A stretch of 64,000 nucleotides of DNA from Hippasteria phrygiana (Eukaryota > Echinodermata > Asteroidea > Valvatida > Goniasteridae), in NCBI GenBank assembly GCA_037893225.1, contig JAZGUH010000223.1, forward strand, positions 1,488,001 through 1,552,000, read 5' to 3'. The position numbers were made by a program, and so were the translations under genes. Below, one piece after another: positions 21,826 through 33,210 of this stretch; positions within the stretch are counted from its first letter, which is position 1, and the number at the start of each line of letters is the position of its first letter. The notes beneath the pieces are model-generated. The model was not told the DNA's origin and made no database searches. It saw only the letters and a program-made list of their open reading frames with translations.

Positions 21826-22675
21826 GTTCGAGTAGCTTACCCGGATCGACTCGGGTGAAGGCAGACGGGTCAGCCACGAGAGCTAGGCTAATAGAATGCT
21901 CAAACGCCCTCTGCTGTTGATGTCACCTTGCACTTGAGTCGGCCATGGAGGACTAAGGCCCTGTTCGAATTACTTGGCTACGGCTGGATGTTACACACAT
22001 GTCTATGGTAGCGGCTGCAGCCACTTCCCATAGACTCGTGTGTAATTTCAAGCCGCAGCCAAGTAATTCGGATAGGGCCTATAAGAGTCAGCGATTGTGT
22101 GGTTACGGACACCTCTTTATATTTGATCCATTTCGAGTCAAGGTTGTTTTATCATTCCAAAATGAATTTATCAACCTAAAGTATACTCCTCTCAATTCTA
22201 ATGACAACAGTTTCCTGCCGGAGAAAATGCAATATTCTTACGTGTTTTCCGGTTGGTGTCTTGCGAATAAGTGCGGTCTTCGCCATCTTTATTTTCGTGT
22301 TGCGTTTTTTGTCATCTTCGTTGTCGTTTTTAAAACTCTGCCCTCTATCTACGACATACCTGTTGGTTTTTAATGTCGCAAACTAGTTTGCTAAGTCCAA
22401 TAAATTAAAAGTGGATTTTGTTCTCTTATAGGAACAGTCCTTAACTACACAATCGCCCTTGATGTCAGCCATTTCTATTTCCCCGCTCCAGTAGAATTTG
22501 TGGGTAGTCAGACTCAACTACGCATGCGTGTGACGTAATTCCAGCAGTGACTCTGCTCCGCGAGCAGGGTCTGTGGTGGCTTACCCGAGTGAGCCCCGGA
22601 TATGACGTCAAACCTAATCGAACGGCACGGGGCTAACCGAGTCGACCCGGGTGAGCTACTCGAACGCACCTAAAG
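21826..22675. mobile_element. 850-bp TIR element (GGTGCGTTCGAGTAGCT ends) with nested MITE
   Basis: The left end GGGTGCGTTCGAGTAGCTTACCC and the right end GGGTGAGCTACTCGAACGCACC are inverted repeats of over 20 bp, flanked by TTAG/CTAAAG. The interior part at 22085-22465 is homologous, in inverse orientation, to 63037-63362. On the minus strand that part carries AAAGATGGCGAAGACCGC, then CACGTAAGA about 43 bp later: an ATG followed by a donor-like site. No transposase is visible. Confidence 0.8.
21956..22079. mobile_element. 124-bp palindromic MITE nested in the 850-bp element
   Basis: AGGCCCTGTTCGAATTACTTG at the left pairs with CAAGTAATTCGGATAGGGCC at the right. Arms extend about 50 bp to CATAGAC near the centre. 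TA on both sides (21954-21955 and 22080-22081) fits a TA target duplication. Confidence 0.85.
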
Positions 22676-22678
22676 TTG

Positions 22679-22899
22679 AAATAAGCCAGTTCGGTATTTC
22701 GAAGGTCAAAGGTTATTCGGGATAAAATTTCTGATGTAATGTCACGCGATGTTACGCGAACGCCCATTCTAATTGAATTTAACACGTGCGCGGTGTGCCA
22801 CCACCTTGCGCGTTCATACGCGCGCGTTAGGTCAAGGGTCATTCGGGATAACTATGTCATTGTGCACATGCGCAGTTGAAACACCGAACTGGATTATTC
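22679..22899. mobile_element. MITE family AATAAGCCAGTTCGGTAT, copy 2 (opposite orientation)
   Basis: Inverse copy of 16455-16676, with ATAAGCCAGTTCGGTATTTC and AACACCGAACTGGATTATTC ends. It starts three bases after the 850-bp element. Confidence 0.8.
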
Positions 22900-23118
22900 T
22901 CCCATGTGTGTTGTTATCCAATTACTAATGTTTAAAACCTTTCAAATTTGAAATCAACTTTCAAATCAAATGACCAATCAATATGAAATAAATACACATT
23001 TTTATTGTTGCTTTAGTTTGTTTTCAGGGATCATTTTAATGGTATTCCATATTTTTTGTAAATGTTCGGACCATGTCATATTGAAAGGTAACAAAGGTTT
23101 GTGGAAACAAAGGACTAT

Positions 23119-23775
23119 ATTATACAAATAATGAATGTTTATGAGTGCGATGGTAAGAATAATTTATTTATTTATTTATTTATTTATTTATTACATTTCT
23201 TTACCCAGGGTGTGCCCAAACAGTTTAAAACTGGTTTCCATTGGGGCCCTGCATATTAGTTAAAACTGAATATTTACACATTCATACAAAATATTTTAAC
23301 AAATACAATAATGTTTACACAAATAAATATATTTTCATGAGGTGACAGATTGAATGTTCCATTCCACGAGGCGAAGCCGAGTGGAATGGGACATTCCATC
23401 TGTCGCCGAATTAAAGTATTCTTTCCATTGCACGAATGTGAAACATTCATTATTTGTTTTATACAACGCCTGAATAAATCCGACAGATTGCATGCATGGA
23501 TTTCTTGGTGTAACGTTACAACGTGCCGTTTACCTTCTCAGTCCCGCATAAAACCGCGACAAAAAGTGGTCCAGTTCCGAATCAGTTAAAGCTTTAATTG
23601 TTGTTCCGGCGTGTCTTGCAAATTCCTCTAATCATTTGACTGCATATTTAATTTTTCTCTTTGTGTTAGCAGCGTCAGCAGCGCCTACGAGTTCCAATAT
23701 TTCATCGTCTATTAGGAAAACAAACCGCGGTTCGGAAACACCGTCCGCCATTTTGTGTGAATGACAGCCTAGAAA
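23119..23775 (-). mobile_element. Exon-carrying repeat (family X), copy A, 3' truncated and interrupted
   Basis: The order is: palindrome module starting TACAAATAATGAATGTTT (about 23119-23450), TIR-like TTTTATACAACGCCTGAATA, coding segment on the minus strand, then a break after GAATGACAGCCTAG. Homologous to 31043-31722 and 52143-52852. The palindrome module is interrupted at about 23173-23333 by a unit starting with (TTTA)n and containing CCCAGGGTGTGCCC, probably a LINE 3' end in minus orientation. Confidence 0.8.
23534..23751 (-). pseudogene. Recombinase-like N-terminal exon, copy A (broken)
   Basis: ATGGCGGACGG starts a frame reading [20 protein letters not shown], then a TKRKIKYAVK stop, [15 protein letters not shown] and LSRFYAGLRR, followed by the donor-like AAG|GTAAAC. 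The pattern (an acidic LTDDEI helix, NTKRQIKYAVKRLDEFAR, then a FYVGLRR end) resembles the N-terminal segment of KIAA1958-like / DUF3504 (Crypton-type tyrosine recombinase-related) proteins. An in-frame TGA breaks the copy. Family assignment is from memory of the pattern and only moderately sure. Confidence 0.55.
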
Positions 23776-26527
23776 ACAAATGTAAAATTGTATACCTGAG
23801 CAACATCTGCCAAGTAGCTTCGGCGAAATTGAATGAACCAAACAACCATTAATTAAAAGTTTGAGTTTGAATAGGCCTACAACTAACGAAATGAAATGAC
23901 TCTTTTTGATGATTGAATGCTGATATAGCCTAAAAGGGAAGTTATTGTAAAATGAAATTGAATGAGCCGGATATTAAACCGAACAAAATGTTGCTGAAAT
24001 CGTCCGGGAAAACTATAATACCATTAGCATATTGGACGTTTTCATTATAAGGAGTAAATTTCCCGCTCCATTCTTGCCTTATGGGTGCTCCACTGTCTGT
24101 AGGCCTAGTTGGAGGCTGAAGAAAACTAGGCTGGCAATCTTAATCTCAATAAGTCTGGTTTTTTCACATGTGGCTTGTCACGTGTAGCCAGCATCAGCAT
24201 CAGCAGAATCTAATCGCTCTACACCTCTGCGTTTGCGCACCTTGAGTAATGTAGGCCTAATATGCCAGTGACCATAAGGATGCCTTTACAAAATAATGTA
24301 CATTTTATCCACATATTTCTGTTCACTAAATATGAAACTATTTTGTTATTTTAATACCGAATTAAGGTTGTAGATCTACGATGAAACTTTCTCTATGCTT
24401 ACGATCCGAATGCACTAAGTAAACGTACGCTGTACTCGTATTTTTCAGTGTATTTTTTCATGTGTGCCCTAGATTATTTACACATTTATTTTTCAATGGG
24501 AGACCGCTCCTTAAAAAGGATAGTGCTGCACGCACGCAAATGTCACGCCAACGTCTTTTACAAAGATAATTCGGTTAACGGAAACGGCTTTGCGGGGAGA
24601 AAAATTTGCCGGTAAATGCGGGAATGCTTAAAAGGTTAATATTTATAGCGACTGCTCATACGACGGCAAGTTTTATCAGTGCAAATAAACACAATGGCAT
24701 GCACTCGTATTTACACGGTTCTGAGTTTGCAGATGGGTGAAACATGCCTTACCGGTACTTTTCATAGCACCGTCGTTATTTATTTTAATCATCTCTTCTG
24801 TACGGTGGCAAGGGAGGGACATCATAGGTTGCAAATATTGGCTCAACGTCAGTGAGCGTATCTTGTTTCACCAATAAATAGGACGTCGGGAAAATCGTTG
24901 CAAAATACCGGGGCGATTGTGGGCCCCAAATATTTGCGATGACATGGATTTTGTTCCAATACTGACGCCGATAGTTTCGGCGTCGGGAATTCGGAAATTT
25001 TGCAGCAATTATATGGTCCATGATACCATTATGTACAACTCGTGAAGTTTTTTGCAAATGTTGACATCATGATATGACATTCTTGAGTCCGATCTTAGTC
25101 ATTAAGTGGCATCAATCATTCCATTGTTTCTCATACACCTCCCCACCCCTCCCGCTTCCGAACGTTGGACGTCGGGACTGTTCTACTTTTATGTGACATT
25201 TCCCCACCCCCTGGTGCATCAAACAAAACTACACGGCCCACGCAAATATTGGCCAAAATATTTCGACAAAATTGACGTCGTTTGCTCCACACATTTGCGA
25301 TTTTGATGTATTTTCATTATCACTATACTTCTGTGTACTTTTATTCGTATTTTCGTGGGAAAGCAATTCAAAATCAACTTTAGTATTACATATGCCTATA
25401 CATATGAATTTGTTGTGTTCACTTAAGCTCAAACCTCTGTGCGGGGCCCATTTCCGGGCGAAAATCCGCGTAAAATGACCCTTTTTTTCGACGTTTCGGG
25501 TCATAGTTTGATAACCATGCGGTCTTTTTCACCGGGTTAAACGGTTCTATACGATTTAACTCTTTGTCGTTCTCGTGATATATATACATATATTTTATCT
25601 TGAAAAAAATCCACGTACTTTCGGCTTTGAAAATGTGAACTTTTCATCATTTGTCTGTGTAAACGCACCGATTGAGCGCCCTCGCGTCGACTCTTTTGAC
25701 TGTAACTCCTTACTGGAGTATCGAATCGTACGGGGTTAAACGGAATCGAATAGCTTAGATCCTCCTCTTTCCTTACATGTAAAACCTGTTATGATTGGTT
25801 GAAAAACACCTACGTACTTTTCACAAAGAAAAAAGTGGCCAATGACAACTTTCGATCGATAAGGCATTGTTCGAGACTTACATCGATTTACCATTGCTTA
25901 CCACGCGTTACATGATCTTGGACTCTGCTCATCACCCGTTTTACAAGACAGATTTTCTTCGATTTTACTGTAACTAAGACATTTAAAAACTATCCATTTG
26001 TGAATCAGTTATCTGGCATTAAAACTGTGTTCTTTTGAGGAGTAAATTTCATTTTGAAATAATGTAAATTTGGAACTGAATACTGTTCATTCAAGGCAGC
26101 TACAGAAATGATGTGATGCAAAGAACGTACACTTGTTTATTGGGCCGTACCATTTTGTATGTGGGGAGTATATATATGCATGTACACCCACATACGTATG
26201 TCTTTTCCAAAATAATTGAGATTATGTGTTGTTTAGAAAATTAAACAATTACTAAACTTAACTATATCTTTGTTTCCTACTTGCAGCTATAAACCAGTGC
26301 CTGTGTTTATGCATGCCCTCGTGCAAAGATGTTTTGTTTTACCCATTTTGTGAATGGAGTGTGCCGGGCCACATTTCAGGGCCGAACGCACAGCTACACA
26401 GGGCCAGCGTTAATCCAATTTAATAACCCTAGACCTCTGTATTATACTCTACGCGCCAGATTTAAACTGTGAAATTAAGTGAACAAAAGTGGGGTTAACA
26501 AATTCATATGCTCCTATGAACGTGAGC
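23776..26527. other. Long stretch without a recognised gene or repeat
   Basis: No convincing exon or repeat shared with other parts of the window. A 90-codon minus frame (24785-25057) has no recognised domain. A (CAGCAT)n-like short run occurs near 24190. Confidence 0.4.
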
Positions 26528-26949
26528 TTAAAGGTAGTATGCACCATTTGCAAACATAAAGAAAACTACTGATGATTATTACGAAATACCGCACTAGACT
26601 GTTAGTAAATAGTAGTCTCAAGCATCCTGTGAAATCAGGAAATCAAGAAAAGTGGAAATTTATATCGTTTTCCAACGATTGTCGGCCAACAATCGTTGGA
26701 AATAGTTTAGTTCCCCAACCTGATAATTCCATGACTCTATAAATTGCAAGTTTTGTCTAAAGTATGGTCATCGAACCAGACTACTAGAACATATTTTTTC
26801 CCTCTGTTTTCCCAGCATCTATGCACACAAAACTTTTAACAGGTCAGTGTTACAGTATTTGCTAGTACGCTATAAAATACTAACCCCAATTCCATTTATT
26901 TCTGAAAATTGCAGCAAAACTAAATCGTGTAGGCCTATACTACCTTTAA
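26528..26949. mobile_element. MITE family TTAAAGGTAGTAT, copy 1 (full length, 422 bp)
   Basis: The ends read TTAAAGGTAGTATGCACC and GGCCTATACTACCTTTAA; TTAA may be the target duplication. Landmarks are TGATTATTACGAAATACC, a central inverted pair around TTTCCAACGATTGTCGGCC, GTTCCCCAACCTGATAAT, and TATGCACACAAAACTTT. Related copies lie at about 36180-36344, 41818-42213, 45788-46140, 46600-47044 and 49299-49736. Confidence 0.85.
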
Positions 26950-27417
26950 AGTGTGTTCTTAAAGGCGAGAGCTCGGATATGTGACATAACGTCAGTGGGT
27001 TGGAACCATAACTTAAAGGATAATGAAAATGCTGATTTCTTTGTTACCGAGGAACTTCGATTATTTTTCTATGGTTCCCATTTTGATGCTTTCTGTATCC
27101 ACCATCTAATACCACGCGATAGACGCGATGTCGACCCCGAAAGTAGGAAATTGGCCTTTCCCGCCTTGCCGCTGGCGGCGCACTGAGTTGTGAACCGACC
27201 GAATTGGAAAGCCTGTTAATGAAAATGAGAAATTTTTCAGTTTTTATAATTGAGAATTCAAATTCCAGGATCTGTAACGGGCCTGACAGACATTTTGTTA
27301 TTGCGAACATCAACGTTAACAGCCAAATGTTACCGAAAACAAGTTCGGAAAAATTCGGATATTTTCGTTTTCAGTTTTCGTCACGTGACATTGGCGGCTA
27401 CCGGACCTACATAAGAA
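26950..27417. other. No recognised feature
   Basis: Unique sequence between two MITEs. Frames on both strands lack known domains. Confidence 0.4.
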
Positions 27418-27608
27418 GCACGATATGGGGGAAAAAGGGGACCCCCCCCCCCCCCTCTTTTGTGTTGGTCATTGTGTTCCCGGAATCTCAGGAATTCTAT
27501 TCAGAAATCTAGGGAGTGTGTTAGATAACAATAATCTGGAGTGTGCTTAGGGTATAGGGATAAGGGGGGGGGGGGGGGGGGGGGGTACCCTTTTCCCCCA
27601 TACCGTGC
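27418..27608. mobile_element. MITE family GCACGATATGGGG, copy 1
   Basis: The left end GCACGATATGGGGGAAAAAG and the right end TTTTCCCCCATACCGTGC are inverted. Inside are TTTTGTGTTGGTCATTGTG, CGGAATCTCAGGAATTC, and runs of C and G near the ends. Other copies are at 37226-38312 (interrupted) and 41535-41706. Confidence 0.85.
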
Positions 27609-28565
27609 AGGGTATCCGGACCTAATATTCATCAGAAATAGTCAGAATACTTTGGTCTGGGAGCCAGACTACTATTTTGTGGCCTTGGATGGCACTTGAT
27701 GACGTGTACAAAGTCGTTGTGCGTAATTAAAGGACTGCGTATGGCAATCAAAATGAAGGATAAATATTAATACAAAATTACCATGAAGACTTCTTTTGTG
27801 ACAAGGCAACTTCAATTAGGCCTGTCTTTGATGGTTAAATGTCGTCTTGCCTGTAAAAGCAAACATCCCTCCTCTCTGTAATTTTTAAGAACAAAATTAA
27901 TCATAATCAGTACCTTGACTGAGAAATTCGTATGACGCTGTTCGTCCTATCCCTACAAGGCCGTCGTTACTTCCTTTGTTTCGGATTTCTTTGGTCCCTT
28001 TGGGGATGGTTTTTAATGATGCTAAATATTGCTCGCAGTGTTTATTTACCAACGGCCAATTGTCCGCATAAGAAAATAAACTAATAACTGTCAGAAACGG
28101 TCTCCAGCACTGCTTGTGGTTGAAAGCTTTTATATATTTTTCTTGACTCTGTACACCAACGTTTGGACTGAAAACATTGCAAAGAGTCGGTTTAACCACT
28201 GAAATAAAATGAGAATCATGACGCAAGCGGCAAGCATGCTCTTTTTAAAGGTATGCAAGACAGATAGTATCGCAGTTTGCGCAGTACTTCTGAAATAAGG
28301 AAGTCCGCTCATGAGGGTACGGCCATTCGGAGGCTGGCTTGTGAAGACAGCGTGTCACCGTATAGTGGGTTGCTTCCCTTATTGCTACCTATAGAACTGA
28401 ATAATATATACCCTCTCATTGCTATCGTAGATTATACCCTTTATAGTTCAGCTAATATTTAATCATTGCCGTGATTCTTTGACGGATTCTACGACAGAGT
28501 TCTCCCGACTCAAAACGACTTTTCACTATTTGGCACGTGTACTTTTGGGAACGTTTCACCGTGCC
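27609..28565. other. Upstream region of GPCR gene 2
   Basis: No exon recognised. The frame joined to gene 2 is open back to 28479, but the upstream part has no ATG and no signal-peptide character. Confidence 0.35.
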
Positions 28566-31500
28566 ATGATGATTTTTTCGGTGCTGATGCTATTTTCGAT
28601 GGCTCCATATCTATCTACCGGGAGCAGCATACCGTCTGCAGCTCATGTGAGCATGAACCGGCCCGGGGATGTCATCTTGGGTGCAAGCTTCACGATGCAC
28701 ACATGGTCCTCGGGACCTCCGTGCAGTGGCCGTTACAGTCGTTGGGGAAACGAGATCGTCGCAACATTTTTGTTCGCCATCGAAAGCATAAACAATCGAG
28801 AAGATCTCCTGCCTAACATTACAATCGGCTACGACATTCGCGATAACTGTTATTCCGAGACTCTGTCGCTGTGGACTTCCCTCAGCCTGGCCAGCACCTC
28901 CGAGAGACCCCAAGAGGATGTCGAGTTCAAGAAGAGCACTGCAACAGACTACGGCAATCTTCTCTGCATCATAGGAACGCAATCTAGCGCCACGTCAATT
29001 CCAACGACCCAGGCCGCCAGTCTGTATCGCATCCCAGTCATTTCTCCATTCGCAACAAGTAACGAACTCAGTGACAAAAGAAGGTTTCCTTTTTTTCTCC
29101 GAACCGTTCCCCCTGATGACCTCCAAGCCAATGCAATTGCTGACATTCTCCTAAGATACGGATGGACGTACATCGGTCTATATTTCCAGTTGAACACTTA
29201 TGGCATTCACGGAGCTCAAGCGCTGCTAGACCTCGCAGAGAAGCACGGTATCTGCGTTGCTTTCTCTGTTCCTGTCCGAGCGCAAGCAACCAATGCCGAG
29301 CTTTTGGAAGCTGTTGACAGACTTACAAGCTTTCCAAAGGCACAGGTTGTAGTAATTATTAGTGCGACTAACGTTGCAGGCAGCATCATCAGAACAATGT
29401 ACGAACGTACTAGTTTACGGAGTATAACGTTTGTAGGCAGCGACGCTTGGGCGTATCCAAGTTCCCTGGCTTCTATAAGCAAGGTTGACTTGACTGAATT
29501 GCAAGGGATTATTTTTGTTCAACTGAAGTATAGCCGCATTCCGGGTTTCGCAGAATATTACCGATCCTTACAAATCAGAGACAAGCCTTTCAGCCCCTGG
29601 TTTCAGGTTTACAGAGACTGGTGGATGGCAGAAAATGAATGTTCGGATATGGCAAAGTGTCTGATACCAATTGACGATAGTGATGACGTTTTGGTCGATG
29701 CGGTTTATGCATTTGCCTATGCGCTGCATGATTTACTGCGAGATCGCTGCAACACAACCACTGACTGCTTTAATTCAACAGTTCAAGCAGTCACTGGATA
29801 CGACATTTTCCCTTACTTAGTGGGTCTAAAATTTGAGGGGCTGGCTGGCAATTACAGTTTCGATGCAAATGGAGATCCGGGCGGCAAGTACAAAATACAG
29901 AACCTTCAGATCAAAGATGGTCTCTCTCATGTTAGTACAGTAGGAACGTGGGATGCTTCAGCACGAAATCCCCTTGAAATTGATACCGCAGATATACAAT
30001 GGGTAGGGGGGTCGCATGACCCACCGACCTCAGTATGTCGAGAGATCTGTCAACCAGGGTTCGTTGAGGTACCCTTGGTAAAGAAATGCTGCTTCGGCTG
30101 CCAGCGATGCCTCGACAACGCTATTGTAAACGACAACGTGTGCAAACAATGTCCACGAGATGAGTGGCCAGATGACAGCTTTGAAGTTTGCCAACCGATT
30201 ATTCCAACTCCACCAAGTTGGAGTGAGCCGACGATCATCGCCATCTTGGTCCTATCTGGTTCTGGACTGGTTCTGTCGCTTCTTGCAGCGCTGGGGCTGT
30301 TCCACTACCGACGACACGTGTTGATAAAAGCAGCAAGTCGTGAGCTGAGCAGTATCAACATCTTGGGGCTCACTCTAGCTTTTCTTTCCCCCTTTACACT
30401 GCTGGTTCCACCGACCTCTGTCTCTTGTCGGGCATCGGAGATCATCATCGCCATGTGCTTGACTTTGACGTACGCTCCAACGCTGCTGAAAGTCAACCGC
30501 ATCTATAGGATCTTCGATGCTGGGAAGAAGTCCAACAAGCGTCCTCGGTTCATCGGTCCTCGCGTCCAGCTTTCAATTGCACTCGGCGTCATTTCGGGAA
30601 TGGTGAGTTTTTGTGGTACGATGCACAAAATGTAGAAACTAGAGGTCTTTTGTTTAAACATATTTTGTCAATATTTGAAAGCTACAGACTGCACGACATT
30701 CTCAAGCAAGAATTAGGGCCTACATTCTGCATGCCTTTTATACTTAATAGTTAGCAGACAAAACTACCGTAACAAATTATGTTTTCACAAACCGGCACCT
30801 GAATCAATTTCAAAACCCCAAAATGTAACCTAAAGAAAACTATTGCTGTTTCCTTCATTACTTCATTATTTTTGTGTGTACGCTGATCCAGGGAGGCGGG
30901 AAAAGATTGAACTTTTATTTATGGCGTAACCATTGACTGTTGTGGGGAAAAACATTCTTAAGTGACACCGAGGTTAACACGATACGACCCGTATCTTTAC
31001 ACGAGTGTCTATACATGTATAACATATGGTGTACATTTCTTTTTATACAACACCTGAATAAATCCCAGCCATCCGATTGGTGGATCGTCGATCACGTGCA
31101 TTGAATTATTCGACCCATTACACGACGCGAACCCGCACCGCCCAAAACGTTCTATCACATGGTTCTATCAAACGGTGCGCGCGCATTGATAGAACCAAAA
31201 GAACTTCCCTAATTTCACGGTCACTATGGTGGCGCTACAACAGGGCTGTCATTCACACAACATGGCGGCCGAGTTTCCCGAACTGCCGCGGTTTGTTCTC
31301 CTAACAGACGACGAAATATTATAACTCGTAGGCGATGCTGACGCTCCAAATACAAAGAGACAAATCAAATATGCAGTGAAACGATTAGATGAATTTGCAA
31401 GACACGCAGGAACAACAATTGAAGCTTTAACTGATTCGGAACTCGACAATTTTGTGTCGCGGTTTTATGTGGGACTGAGAAGGTAAACGGCACGTTGTAA

Positions 31501-33209
31501 CGTTACACCAAGAAATCCATGCATGCAATCTGTCGGATTTATTCAGGCGTTGTATAAAACAAATAATGAATGTTTCACATTCGTGCAATGGTAAGAATAA
31601 TTTCATTCGGTGACAGATGGAATGTCCCATTCCACTCGGCTTCGCCTCGTGGAATGGAACATTCAATCTGTCACCTCATGAAATTATTCTTACCATCGCA
31701 CTCATAAACATTCATTATTTGTATACTATCATTTACACAAACTGACAGCCTACCCTTTATCTTTCCAGCTGATACGACAACCCACCGCTGCTTATAAGCA
31801 AGGTTTTGGCATCGAAATACCACGTTACAGTCTTGGCGGTAATATATTGCCGTATATTATGTAATAAACTGTACACGCTACTTAAAGGGGGCCTGTCGTC
31901 TATAATTACCGCAACACTGGTTCTCTGGTTTCTTGGTTCTTCCCCCCCCCCCAAAAAAAAAAAAAAAACAATTATCCAAACCACGAACTAGAAAAAGGGC
32001 AATCTTTTAAGTTTACTCTAACCCGTGTTTAACAAAATTTGTCAAAAAAATACGACGAAAAAACCATGTAAACCAGTCAGGTTGAAACTCGGTGCATCTG
32101 ATCCAGGATCAGATGCTTTACCACGAAGGCACCCAAACAGATCGGTCAAATCGGTGTAATATTGTTTTATTCAACGCCTCACTACGTAGCGTGTACTTAC
32201 GATATTACATAATACGGTAATAGCGTGGCAGTTCCATGCCCAAGCCTCGCTTAGTTTTTTAGAAGCAGCGATGATCTTTTAGCATTTACCGTTTTATCAA
32301 TTCCTAGTGCCAGAAAAATACCAACTCATTTCAAAGGTCCATAGAGCATAAATTTACAGCTTTGTGGAAAAAATGTCGGTTCCAAAAGACACCAATAATA
32401 AAAAAAAAAACGGTTTGGGGTCCGTCCGTCTGTCCGTCTGTCCGTCCGTCCGTCGGGCGGGCCGTTCGTTCGTTGTTTGTTTGTTTTCAAGCACGATTAA
32501 TGTTGATGTCCTTATGCACATTATTTGCCTGGCATTGGCATTGTCTATGCTTTGATAAACATTTTAAGGCGTGCATGGGAGTTTCATAATGTGTTTTATT
32601 AAATCAGTGTTAATGTATAATGTCAATGTCTTAAAGAAGCATCGTTATAATTTATAAAAAATAGTGAAAAGGCATCACTGCAAATCTTTAATTTAGGTGG
32701 TAATCGCTGCAGCTGGAGCACTAGCAAGTCCTACGCGACCAGCCAAGCTCTTCTCCTACCCTATAGCCAACTACATCGAGGCTTACTGTGAGTTTGGCAA
32801 CGGTTTCCTGACATCCGTGGTTTGCAATCTCCTTCTCGTCCTGGCCTGCTGCTACTACGCATTCAAGGCTCGCAAGGTACCAAGCAACTACAACGAGTCC
32901 AAGTTCATCGCCATCAGCGTGTACTCCACTCTGGTCTTCGGCATGGCGGCCGTGCCCGTGTACATCACGGCTACCGCCGTTCTGCAAAAGGTGGCCACCC
33001 TGTGTGTGGCCATTCTGCTCAATTCCTTCTTGACGCTGTTTTGCGTCTACCTGCCCAAGCTGTACGCAATTCAGCTAGGTGGGGATGTGGAGGTAAGTGA
33101 TTGGAGAGCCAAAGGCGATGGATCATCCGTTGGAACTGCTTCAACTGCGGTTTCATCTACCATCGGGACTATCAAAGTACAACCTGCGCCTGATGCCTGC
33201 GCAAAATAA
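28566..33209 (+). CDS. Class C GPCR, metabotropic glutamate receptor-like, gene 2 (2 exons)
   Basis: Exons are 28566-30602 and 32697-33209, with donor GTGAGT, acceptor ATTTAG and a phase 0 intron at the same TM4 position as gene 1; the predicted protein is 849 aa. I chose ATG 28566 because the residues that follow (MMIFSVLMLFSMAP) align with the gene 1 signal peptide and lead into the shared SIPSAAHV stretch. The domain order is the same: Venus flytrap, nine-cysteine linker (SVCREIC), seven TM segments, short tail. Pocket residues FATSNELS, LRTVPPD, NTYG and GSDAW are kept. The ligand domain differs clearly from gene 1 after about residue 220, while the cysteine linker, the start of the TM block and a stretch early in the ligand domain are nearly identical. 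The intron (2.1 kb) contains a family X repeat. AATAAA at 33205-33210 overlaps the stop codon. Probably a tandem duplicate with a separate ligand range (inference). Confidence 0.93.
31043..31722 (+). mobile_element. Exon-carrying repeat (family X), copy B, most complete, inside the GPCR 2 intron
   Basis: A 515-bp unit (31043-31557) is bounded by TTATACAACACCTGAATAAA and TTTATTCAGGCGTTGTATAA, inverted ends of about 20 bp. It is followed directly by a 160-bp palindrome (about 31561-31722, ends AAATAATGAATGTTT and AAACATTCATTATTT). The order and spacing are the same in the other copies, so unit and palindrome probably move together. Confidence 0.85.
31262..31482 (+). pseudogene. Recombinase-like N-terminal exon, copy B (one stop)
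   Basis: It reads MAAEFPELPRFVLLTDDEIL, then TAA at 31322-31324, then [39 protein letters not shown] and LDNFVSRFYVGLRR, ending at AAG|GTAAAC. Apart from the single stop, where copies A and C have a Glu codon, the frame is intact. Upstream are TTCTATCACATGG...TTCTATCAAACGG repeats and a GC-rich leader like a housekeeping 5' end. Confidence 0.6.
31723..32696. other. 3' part of GPCR 2 intron
   Basis: Contains an A run after a C run (about 31940-31968), a perfect 11-bp inverted repeat GCATCTGATCC-A-GGATCAGATGC (about 32093-32115) in a tRNA-like fragment, and a (GTCC/GTCT)n microsatellite (about 32420-32455). No gene recognised. Confidence 0.5.
32771..33089 (+). repeat. 319-bp tract identical to 19841-20159
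   Basis: See the gene 1 entry. Offset between copies is 12,930 bp. Confidence 0.95.
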
Positions 33210-33210
33210 A

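Noticed and set aside
24785..25057. 90-codon minus-strand frame as a gene
   Set aside because: No domain, no splice partner and no repeat relationship; probably chance.
32397..32465. Frames with SVCPSVRPSVG-like repeats
   Set aside because: Translation of a (GTCC)n microsatellite.
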